This document shows, in pieces, positions 11,004-20,855 of a stretch of 64,000 nucleotides of DNA. The notes below the pieces were generated by a model that ran no database searches, was not told where the DNA came from, and worked only from the letters and a program-made list of their open reading frames with translations. Origin of the DNA: Cephalotrichum gorgonifer (Eukaryota > Ascomycota > Sordariomycetes > Microascales > Microascaceae); NCBI GenBank assembly GCA_900312665.1, contig ONZQ02000007.1, forward strand, positions 186,001-250,000, read 5' to 3'. The translations under genes and the position numbers were made by a program. Position 1 is the stretch's first letter; each line of letters starts with the position of its first letter.

Positions 11004-12970
11004 TCAACAGAACCCTCTCGGATCAAAGAGGGCTCTGCTGTAACTCGGCATCGGGAACGGTTGCCGTGCTGTCGCATTGAGAAGTTGCTCAAACGCCTGG
11101 AGTCGCCTTGAAAGCTCTTGATGCTCGCGCATAATGGCCTTATTCCTCCGTTCAAGAACGTGGATGTATTCCGTTGCTTTCGTCAGGACAGTTCCCTATG
11201 CGTCAAATGTTAGTCTGCGGCCATTTTGAAGATGTGATGTGACCCCACGAGGGTAGAGTCTTACCTTGCTGACCTTGGGCAGCGCCTGGGCGGCGGCACT
11301 GCCCTCGTCCTCCTCAAGGCCCTCCTCGTTTATTGTCCTAAGAGCAGGTACGCAATCACGCAGTTCCGAGATCCTGTCTTTCAGATTCATCCGATACTTG
11401 CGCTCGATATCGTTATGCGCCGCCCGATCTCCAGGCTTCGCCTTCTCCTTGGACTTATCCTCTTGCTCGGTATCGACTGGCTGAGATGAGGACTCTGTCG
11501 TCTTTTCCGCGGTGGTTGGCTCCTGCGTCTGTGCCTGGCCGCGAATACCACGCTTCGATTCTGGGGGGTGAGACTGTTGAGGCTGGCTCGTAGATTGGGC
11601 TGGAGTTGAAGACTCCAATTTGGAGGGGGGTTGTTGGCTTTGAGAAGGGGGACCTTGCCTCTCGCGATCGTGTAGAGGTTGTTTCTGCGCCTGCTGGCCT
11701 TGTTGTCGCTGCTGGCCCTGTTGTTGACTTCGCGCCGTTTGTGGTGGTTGACTCTGGGGCAGGCCCGATGACTGGTCTCGCGCCTTAGTCAGTGGAGTTT
11801 GACTTGACGGGGCCATCGGTGCTTGGGACTGAAACGGAGGCTGAGGTATGGGCCTTGGCTGTTCAAGGGGCCGTGACAGATCGCCCAGGTTCGGCGCTCC
11901 CAAGCTCTCTAGGAGGGTGTCCGCCCCCAAGGTAGGGAACCCGTTGCCTAGAACGTCATAGCCATATCCGAATCCAAAACCGGTCCCGAAACCCGGGCCA
12001 AAATTCGCAGGGGGAGGGCGATTCGTATTTAGCGCTATAGCGAGGAGGTTCTTCTGCTCCATGTCGCTAAGGAGGGGGGTATTAGGGCTGAAGCCACTAA
12101 GCATAGGGTCCGACGGCAGACCTAGTTGGGGCTTTTCCCAACTTAGAGGTGTCGAGTAGAGCCCCTCCCTCGGCGGCACCTCAGCGGGTGGCTCTGTCTC
12201 GATCTTAGATAGCTGATCGGTAAGGTTGAGGGAGTCCCATCCGTCCTCATCCTCGGAAAGGGCGTTATCAAGCGCGGCATCGTCGATGAAGTCGTTGCCC
12301 CTGAGAAGAGATAGATTCGCAGTGGTATAAAGCCCAGTGCCGAGACCAGGGGTCGAACCCATCGTGTAGAAGGCGGGCATCGGCCTAGGTAGCAACACGA
12401 TTAGCTCAATGCCCCCCCAGCCAGGGCTATTACCACGCCCGGGAACAGACACTAGTTAACGCGAAGTAATGCGCCACCACGGCACAGCTGCGGATGCGCA
12501 TAGTAGGTTCCTCCGCCATTAGACTTCACATACCTTGTAAACTGTTTCGTCTCGTTTCTCCGCCCCGAAAAGTCGATTTCGAAGCTTCCTCCTAATCTGT
12601 TGTCTAAATCATCGTCGTCGAGATGGATCCAATAATCAGCGGACTCGAGAGCAGAGGCATCGGAATCGACCTTTGCTCTCTTTCTCCCACGGCCGTCCCG
12701 TTTCCTGCCCGCCGGCGCCGGCGCGGGTATGGTAGTAACGGGAAACGGAGGTCTCGAAGATCCCCCTGCGCCGTAGGGCATGCCGCCTTGGTTCTGCTGT
12801 GCGTAAGAGAGGCCGGGGGTGGCCTCATCGGACACTCCCAGTGCGATGGACGGGTTCCACAAGGAGCCATCACTCGAGGTCGGCGGTACTGCGCCTGCTG
12901 ACAAGGGCTCGGTATTCGGCTGGTTGGACCTCGGAAAGAGCTCCATATCATTCAGAAAATTAGGGTCCAT
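11004..12970 (-). CDS. SREBP-type bHLH transcription factor without membrane anchor
   Basis: Exons in transcript order: 12970-12534, 12384-11265, 11195-11004, giving 582 residues. The start is ATG at 12970 (MDPNFLNDMELFP); the open frame extends upstream but has no ATG. The bHLH starts near residue 468 with AHNDIERKYRMNLKDRISEL. The Tyr in the basic region is the mark of SREBP-like factors, which bind SREs as well as E-boxes. Helix 1 is followed by a long acidic loop, and the second intron lies just before helix 2 (GTVLTKATEYIHVLERR). A short leucine-rich coiled coil follows and the protein ends soon after. No transmembrane segments are present, unlike SrbA/Sre1, so it resembles short SrbB-like factors (hypoxia, sterol and carbon control in Aspergillus). 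Residues between about 250 and 460 are Gln/Pro/Ser-rich and probably form an activation region. Target genes cannot be read from this sequence. Confidence 0.88.
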
Positions 12971-15023
12971 TGTGAACTCAGCTGCATTCCGATGCGTGGG
13001 TATGCGGTCACCGTCGAAAGCTTGGTCCAGGACGGTATGTCGTGGGAGGGGGGCGGCTGCCTTGCGACGGACGGCCAACACCAAAAAAAAAACACAGGAG
13101 GAACCAGGCGTATCAGTTTGTCCCAGCTGGAGAGCGGTGTATCGTCGGATTGAAGCTACTCCCTTTGGGCTGAGGTGCAGCTTCCCTTGTACATGTGGCG
13201 CATTCGGGCAGGATCTGGAAGCGAGTTCGTCGTCGGTAGCTCAATCGGTTACAGATGCTCTCCGTATTCGGGCCTTCGGGTACCACTACGGTGGGGGCGG
13301 GTTGCGTAGGAAGAATGACAGCAGATCGAGATATCGAACTCGGAGGGAGGGCGCAGGAGGAACGAAGATGCAATTCGCGAACGTTGGGAGCTAAGCCGGC
13401 TCAGAAGGCATAGGGGGTTGTCGGGTGGGGATCACAGGCGGGGGAGAGCAGGTAGCCAAACTCTATAAGCTGTGCGGAGAAGGGGTATCGCGAGAGAAGG
13501 TAGCGTTGGGTGACAGGAGAGAGGGCGAGATCTTCAACCCGAGACAATGCGTGTAGCTGCGTGATCCTGGGTGGTGCGGTTGGTGGTTGGCCTGGATTTT
13601 TCCTCTCGATACTTGACCAAGGACTACCCGGCGAAGAATCGCGAAACTCTTGATTGAGTCGTAAGAGAAAAATGACACAGCTAGAAAGCAGTAGCTACGA
13701 GGGATTGATGACGTGAATAAATGCCCAGGGTATGGAAGCATCAATTGAAAATCACAAGATTGAGGAAGTGTCGAAAAGTCCGACCTCGCATGATGATTTA
13801 GGGGTGGGGGAGGGGCGAGCTGGAGACGGGCGCTCTGAAAAGGCCGCTGGCTCAGGAAGGTTAGGTAGGGAGCCAATGTCAAGAGGTATTAGTCGGGCAA
13901 GCACAACCGCAACATTGAAAAACGGTTTTTAAAGTTACTGACCGGCAAGGTCCAGCTTCCTGGCAAGCTAAGGAATACTTGTAGATTTCCTGGTTGACAG
14001 GTATACACCAGCTTATGGAGTGGTAGTAATACGCCAATGTAGCAATGAAAATGACATGGAAGTACTCGTACTACATTGTACTTGTATGGATACGAAGCAC
14101 ATTGATAGGTAATTACCTAGCAGGCGCAACCTTATAATACTAGGTACCTCTATTAGGTAGGTATATTGGCGATGGGATCAGGGCTGTAGAACTACTATAA
14201 TGAGCTCCATCTCGAAAATACGCGATGTTGGAGAGGTCCAAGTGTGAGATCCTCATTTACCCTTGTAAGCTGGAGACGAAGTAGAGGCGCTTTAGGAATA
14301 CGGATTTCAGAGGCCGCCCTGGATCCCGGATTAGATGAGATGGACATCGCATCCGTAAGGAAGGCGCTCTTCCTTGTGCAAAAGTCATTCATCGAACAAT
14401 TCGGAGATGATCACGGGATGGAGAAAACGTCGAACCAATTTTTCCTGCCAAGACAACGGGAGGTCCCGAGGAAAACAAGTTGAAGTCCCGAAGTAATTGG
14501 ATCCCCGAGATAGCATGGCCTGACTCCGGCGTACACAGTCCCGCAAATTGATCGGGGGTCGGCGGTACTCCCCAAGAGGAGGGATGGGGAGTGGGAAATG
14601 GGAAAAATCTGCCCGGACCTTTTCGCGATCGTATGATCCGCGAGGCTACAGGCTCGAAATGGTCCAATATTCGCTAAGACCCACCCCGGGTATATTGCCC
14701 ATTGGTCGGAACGTGAAGTGGATACTGGACGGAGTGGGCCGCGGCCCCAGACACTCTCCAGCCTTGTACTCCGTTCGATAGTGGGGTATTTTTACGGACG
14801 CGGGGTCCGCATGTACATTGGATGCTTCGGGGTCCAAGCCCTGTGCTTTCTTCAAAGCTCGATTGCTATGAAGAGCGACAACTCTATCCCTTCTACCTGA
14901 GCCTCAATCTTAGCTGAGCAGATATCCACTCCCATTCCAACCTCATCCCCCAGTCTTCCTGAATAATATCCCACTTAGTCCCTTTTATTATCATCAGGTG
15001 CAGGACCCAGCCCATTATCAACC
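12971..15023. other. Gene-free, upstream of bHLH gene / downstream of KAR5
   Basis: About 2 kb with the bHLH promoter and leader, including a T run on the minus strand (plus 13083-13092). GTAC-rich motifs lie at 14061-14089. Open frames here show no domains. Confidence 0.5.
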
Positions 15024-16903
15024 TCAACCGCTGGCCCTTGCCACTCCCGATCCTGTCTCCATGATAGGCCGCCTTAACGACCCTGTGCCTGTGGCATTTG
15101 ATGCAAGGAACCACTCAGAACTATACGACGCGAAGTCTGGAAATTGAAAATGGCTTTTGACGAGTTTTTTTGCCGCCGAAAGGGCGAGACCAAAACCCTT
15201 TCCTAGATCCGGGATGAGTATGGCCACATCTGCACCTAGATGCAAAGGGAAGGTTCATTTCTCTCGGGAGACTTACCGATTACTGTGAGGCCGATATTCC
15301 AGATCCAGAACAGCAGTGGCGTGAAGTAACCCAATACCAACGGATATACCATGCCGACGATATACGGCGGCCAGGTGTAGATGCTCTCCATGCTACCAAC
15401 AGTACCGCGGATGTCGGATGCAATCACGCTTGCCTCATCCAAAGTCTCGAGGATCATGGCCGTCTTCTGGCCGACCTCCCCGAGCTTCTCATCATGGGCT
15501 CTGATTCTGCCTTCCAGAATTTGGCTGCGATGAATGGCTGCGACGAGGCCCTGCGCGTGGGGAGCGGCATCAGTCTCAATGTGTTGTGTCGGAAATGGTG
15601 AGAGTCAGTCCTACCTTGTGGAGCGCTTCTTGGCGATTTTCAAGCTCCATGATGGCGCGATGAGATTGACGCTGGAAATCTTGGTTAATATGGATAATTC
15701 CAGGTTCCGGGAGACCGCTGATAGACCCACGATCTTTTTCTCCACGGCCGACGAGGAAGCAGCTACAGCTGCCAGCGTTGACAGGACAATATCCACCCCT
15801 TCAGATGTCTTTGTCTTGATTGTTCCGACGGCTTTGTCGTGGGACGATGCCATCTCAGCGTTGCTCTCAAGAACTGACGACAGCAGAACCGAAAGGATTC
15901 GTTGCAAGGTGGTAGCATCTTCAAGGCTCCGACGTATGGCCCCTGCCGAGTTCTGGATCTATGGTTAGCATTGCGAGATTTCACCGTCCTAACTCAGCTA
16001 CTCTTACCTCTACAGTACGATCAAACCGGCCTGATAGCGTCTCTTTGAGTCGGTCCAGCTCCTCACCTAAGTGGCCAATCTTGGGCTTCAGGCTTTCGAT
16101 GCTGTCCTCAGCCTCCCCGACTCTGCGGTCAAAACCCTCCGCCCTCTTTTCCATCTCCTCATCGACTCGTGTGATGAGTGTCTCAATAACCTTGGTGATG
16201 CGCTGGTACAGGTGAATGCTCTGAGCTTCGTGGGACGTTAGCTCATCTCATCCTCTCCGATATAGTACAGCCAGAGTCGTCTCACATTTTTCATTGTCCG
16301 CTCTTGCGGCCTCGCAGAAACGGAGTGCTTTGTGGCGGTAACTAACCCAGGTACTCCACGCCGAATCTGACTTTGCGAGACTTGCCAAACATAGGTCGAT
16401 GTCCTTGGATGATACGTGAAGCTCAGGCTTCCGGGGCATTGGAATCTGGGCGAGCGCCCCCTCCCTGAACTTTGTGCACTCAGTCGGAATCTCGAAGCTA
16501 CCGCGCTCAAGGTCGCATATCGCCAAGCTGGCAGCGTAGAAATCCACAAAGTCACGAACCCGTCTCCCACTGTCGGTTAGAACTGTTGCTTCATCCTTGC
16601 CTTCGAGCATTTGACAGTCGTTGACAAGGAGCCTCGCGGCTGTGCGATGGCACAGCGGCTCCGACTCGAGCTCTTGGAGCTCCTTGATAGCCACAGCATA
16701 GATATTGGGGAGTCGGGGTGTATTGCTGTGTGGATGGATGGTATTCGTCGCGATGTTCCCTTGACCTATGCTCTGTTAGTTGATGTCAACCGGGAACATG
16801 AAACCGCGGCTTCTCCCATACCTGAGGCGCTGAATGTTTCGTCGCCATCCCAAATCCATGATTGAGCAAGTCCCACCCAGAAAAATCCCAGAGCCAACTT
16901 CAT
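15024..16903 (-). CDS. KAR5: Kar5/Tht1-type nuclear fusion protein
   Basis: Family members sit in the nuclear envelope/ER and are needed for nuclear membrane fusion during karyogamy. Proposed exons in transcript order: 16903-16822, 16765-16286, 16225-16008, 15958-15731, 15671-15615, 15550-15277, 15235-15024; total 516 residues. The N-terminus is a signal peptide (MKLALGFFWVGLAQSW). Residues about 50-190 form the cysteine-containing lumenal domain (LCHRTAARLLVNDCQMLEG, AICDLERG). Residues about 190-400 are coiled coil. One or two membrane spans follow at about 414-446 (YIVGMVYPLVLGYFTPLLF), then a short tail. The 57-nt fifth exon (HRAIMELENRQEALHK) was chosen because only it connects the coiled coil to the membrane exon; the GTGGGT donor of the fourth intron is the weakest join. 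Family call rests on architecture and local similarity. It implies karyogamy competence. Confidence 0.78.
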
Positions 16904-17529
16904 CGTAAAGTGAACCCCCAGAAGGTTAGTCGGTGTAAGCTTTTTCCAGTGGGGTGAATTAGACTGCAGGACACTTCGCTGCAAAAGAAGGGGAGGTGGG
17001 AAAACCGCCTAATAGACCATATCACGGTAGAGGAGGGAATTCCACTGATCTGAGGGGATGTAGCAAGACTATATTTGGTGATGAAGAAGGGATCTATCGA
17101 CGAAGGAGTTGGACCAAGTCGGTTGTGTTGACGCTATCACCTTGGTAGGTAATTGGAGGGACACGAGCATGAAGGACATATGTGAGCCCGCTCCCTTCGA
17201 AACGAGAAATTAACTGATGGAGGAATCCATGCTAATGTAATTAGACTTTCGAGGAAGTTGTTGCGGAAGGGGGAAGGAGGGATAGGTACTCAGGGGGCAC
17301 CTTCCGAATATGCAAGGCGGGCACCAAGATAAAGTGGCAGGCACGATCAGTCGAGACTCAAGGGCTACAAATTTTCTTGTAGGGGTATTATATGTACACA
17401 GGATTCTTAGAATGAAGTACAGGCATATCTACGAAATAGGATAAGTGGATGGGGATGGGAGGAGCCACGTATTTAACGAACACATACGAACGGGCCGAAG
17501 CAGAACGTAGAACATTGACACCCGAACAC
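16904..17529. other. Gene-free, KAR5 upstream region
   Basis: Tandem spacer between KAR5 and the P450, both on the minus strand. It should contain the KAR5 promoter and the P450 3' end. No distinct motif was identified. Confidence 0.5.
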
Positions 17530-19167
17530 CTAAAGAACCACCCTCCACTTGACAGCCTCCTCGGCATCCGTCTTGAGCGTTACACGGAGCTTGACCGGCT
17601 CCTCGGTAAGTGGCTCTAGGATATGCACCGGCATTATTGCATCGTTCTTCTTGGGCACCTCGATCGGCCCTCCATCTGTCGCGGTGAAGTCGAAGCTCGT
17701 TATCATCAACGCCGCCAGCATGATCACCTCGGTGGTTGCAAAGTGCCTACCGGGACAAAGCGTCTTCCCCCCACCGAATGCCCTAAATGCGGCTGGATGC
17801 ACATTGGGTTTCCCCTCCCGCCTCTTCAGGAACCTCTCATGATCGAAGTCGACAACGTTGTCGCCCCAGATGTCCCCGTCGGCATGAATAACACTTCCGG
17901 CAATCTGTACCACAGAATCCTTGCGGAGGAAGTACTTATCCGCGAGCATCGTGTCCGTCTTCACCAGACGACTCGAGAAGTTTTCGGATCCGACACGAAG
18001 GCATTCCTGGAAGACCGCGACGAGACTAGTGCATCTCTCCTTGACAACACTTGTGCTAAGCGCCCCCTTGCCCGAAAGGGACTCGCTCTCCCGCTTCGCC
18101 TCTTCTAGTTCGGCGCGAATTTTGGTTACAAGGGCGGGGCGGGCAAAGATCTGGAGTAGGACCCAGAACGTCGTCGTCGCTGTGTTGACGATCCCGGCAA
18201 ACAAGAAGGAGAGTTCGGATCGAGCGGTCATGTCTGGGGTCCAGTCGTACTGCTCAGCAATGCGGACCCTGTTCTGGACGATCTGCGACGCCTTCTTATG
18301 CCCACCATCCTCTAGATACTTTTTCAGCGCTCGAGCGAGCCTCTCCCTCCCGTTGTACGGCTTCGCAGCGGTTAGTGACGGGAAGATACCCATAAGGAGG
18401 CCACCGAGGCCATGGTCGAAGTCCCAGAACGAGCTCTCCAGTGTCGGATCGGCCTCAAAGGGGTTCTCAGGTCCGTATAAGAACATTGCCGTCCCAATGG
18501 CCACAACGTGTCGCACCCAAGCCAAGAGGTCCACGACCTCGGATGGCTCTTGTCGAGCTCTGAGGAGTTCAACGTACAGGCCCACCTGCTGGTAAAGCTC
18601 CTGTGTAGCTTGGCAGCTCATCTCGTTGAGGCTTTCGCCGGGGCCGAGGTAGGCGTAGAGCATGTCATGAATATCGGCCAGGAAACCCCGATCTTCACCG
18701 GGGAGGGGATCCAGATTCCGGCTTACGATCTCGACGGTTCGCTTATCCAGGCCGAGTACACGCTTGGTGATGTCGGGGACGAGCGGGGTGAATGAGAGGG
18801 CCTTTGAAGCTCGCTGGACGACCGCAGCCAAAGATGGATCCGTGACGATGTATAACCGAGACATCGGCACTGGAAGAGTGAAGATGGGCACGTCCTTGTG
18901 CGCAAGACTTTCCCCCCTCGTTACTGACTGCTCGATACAGATCTTGCCGGGAGTTACTTACCCAATCGTCTTGACATACTTGCCTCCGTGAAAGGCCATC
19001 CCAAGAAGGTGTCCCACGATCGGAATCGTCGGAGGAACGACGGTGGGTTCATCCGGGTGGATTTTCTTAGCTCCAGCTCGGTATAGCAGGTAGAACACGG
19101 CACAGAAGCCTGCAACGGTCGTGGCCAGACCCCGCTCGGAGAGTAGGTCGAAACCCAAAGCTCCCAT
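17530..19167 (-). CDS. Cytochrome P450, CYP7/CYP8-like
   Basis: A heme-thiolate monooxygenase, probably ER-anchored. Exons in transcript order: 19167-18962 and 18907-17530, giving 527 residues. The acceptor at 18908-18909 gives YVKTIGLAHKDVPIF in frame; a nearer AG would shift it. A hydrophobic N-terminal anchor (about residues 15-31) precedes a Pro-rich hinge (PTVVPPTIPIVGH). The I-helix motif is AGIVNT (306-311), with Asn where many P450s have Asp/Glu before Thr, as in the CYP7/CYP8 group. The K-helix ExxR is ECLR (370-373). The heme loop is FGGGKTLCPGRH with Cys453 as ligand. The substrate is unknown; fungal relatives are often named after sterol 7-alpha-hydroxylase or prostacyclin synthase by similarity only. 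It is head-to-head with the nitrilase gene, 461 bp between starts. Confidence 0.92.
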
Positions 19168-19628
19168 CTTCCAACCCTCGGCTGCAGTGATGTTCTACTC
19201 TGGAATGACGGTGACCTTGGTGGGAAGACCCAAGATTGGCAGTTACTTGACCAAGTGATGATGTCTTGACGAGAACTCCATGCCTGGGGGTAATTCGTGA
19301 AGGGGGGTTATATCTAACCCCAGGAACGAGATGGTGTTTAATTCTCGGAGCTGTCATCTGACGGGCCGTACTCCTGACAACTAGAATGCAACCCATGTGC
19401 CGCTAATCATTTAAGCCTGCCGTCCAATGACACTTCAGAGCAGCCCATTATCACGACATCCCTGGAAATTATCATGACGTTGGAGATCGTCTCCCATCAA
19501 ACTAATAACTATACATGTACCGCCTACCCGCCGTCTCGTATTGATGAACCTAACCACTCATCATTTCCACCCGGCATTGAAAGACGGCTTAAGAACCCGA
19601 GGAACAATCCGACTTGCACTCTACGACC
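19168..19628. promoter_or_regulatory. Bidirectional upstream region, P450 / nitrilase
   Basis: This 461-bp interval separates the two divergent start codons and must contain both promoters. No specific binding site was assigned. Shared control is plausible from the geometry but is inference. Confidence 0.45.
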
Positions 19629-20725
19629 ATGGCGACAAATATTAAGATTGCCTTGATCCAGTTACACCCAAAGGTGAGCATGCGATGATCTCACCCTGAC
19701 TGAAGTTCTTTGTCCCGGCGGTTCCTCCTCCTCGCAGCGCGCGCCGGTTGTTCAAATATGACAGTGAGCCAATAAGATGCGGCCTTGTCAATCGTTAACC
19801 CCCGACATATCAAACGTCATCAAGGAGAGGATAATAAACTCACAGTATATGATGACGCCAGCCCCTCTCTCCTACGTACAACCTCTCTAAAGCAACACGG
19901 CACATCGAGGCGGCCGCCTCCCGCGGCGCCCACCTCGCCATCCTTCCTGAATATGCCGTCACCTCATGGCAGCCCAGCTCCCCCAACTTCCTGTCCTCAT
20001 GTGAATCTGCCTCCTCCGCCCTCTCCGTATTCAAGCACCTAGCGGAAACCCATCATATCGCCATCGTCCCCGGAACCATCGTCGAGAAACTCCCCAACGG
20101 GGCGCTGGCTAATGTGTGCTACTTCATCTCCTCAAAAGGAGAAGTGGTATCCCGCTACGTGAAGAGGAACCTGTGGCATCCTGAGCGGGGGGTCCTGTCG
20201 CCGGACCAGCGGCCCCATGAGCCCTTCGACACGGAATTCGGCAAGGTGGGCTTACTGGTCTGTTGGGACCTCGCGTTCCCCGAGGCGGCGAGGGAGCTCG
20301 TCTCCAAAGGCGCCAAGTTGATCGTCGCCCCTGCCTGGTGGCTTATGAACGACGCGGGTGACCAAGGCGCCGCTCTGAACCCCCAGTCGGAGACGGTGTT
20401 CCTGGAGAGCCTAATCGTGTGCCGCGCGTTTGAGAATACCTGCGCCATCGCGTTCGTGAACGCCGCCAATCCCGCAACAGAAGGAGAGCGGGGGGCGGAT
20501 ATCGAGGCCAACGGAGGTATGGTGAGGGGTTTTGCGGGGCTGAGTCAGGTCGGGATGCCGATCCTGGGAGCCTTAGGGAGGATGGGGGCCGCGGAAGGCA
20601 TGGAGATAGTAGAGGTCGACATGGGGGTATTGGATGTCGCGGAGGAGAACTACAGGGTCAGGGAGGATCTGGCGAGAGAGGACTGGCACTATCTTGTGTC
20701 ATCCAAGGCATCCGAGGCAGAGTAA
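19629..20725 (+). CDS. Nitrilase-superfamily carbon-nitrogen hydrolase
   Basis: Exons 19629-19673 and 19862-20725 give 302 residues. The first exon encodes only MATNIKIALIQLHPK, and the 188-nt intron joins it in phase to PLSPTYNLSKA, which restores the family's first beta strand. The catalytic triad is Glu45 (LPEYAVTSW), Lys116 (RYVKRNLWHPE) and Cys149 (LLVCWDLAFPEAARE). Members hydrolyse nitriles, omega-amides, carbamoyl or other C-N bonds. The exact substrate is not visible; the CWDLAFPE context fits the broad omega-amidase/amidase branches as well as a nitrilase. There is no signal peptide, so it is probably cytosolic. Its stop is 130 bp from the stop of RAP1 on the other strand. Confidence 0.9.
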
Positions 20726-20855
20726 CCGTAATAATGCCGGGTCGCGGCCGCGTCCACAGAGCGTAATCATCATCATTTGAATTGGTATCTCATTAGCATT
20801 GCGAAACCCCAGCGAGAATCACACCCCCATAAAGGCCCTACCCACGATCACCAGC

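Noticed and set aside
12819..13394. 191-codon open frame, plus strand
   Set aside because: Antisense to exon 1 of the bHLH gene; open mainly because of GC-rich coding sequence on the other strand.
17530..20725. Secondary-metabolite cluster around the P450
   Set aside because: No polyketide, peptide or terpene synthase, transporter or pathway regulator nearby; neighbours are KAR5 and RAP1.
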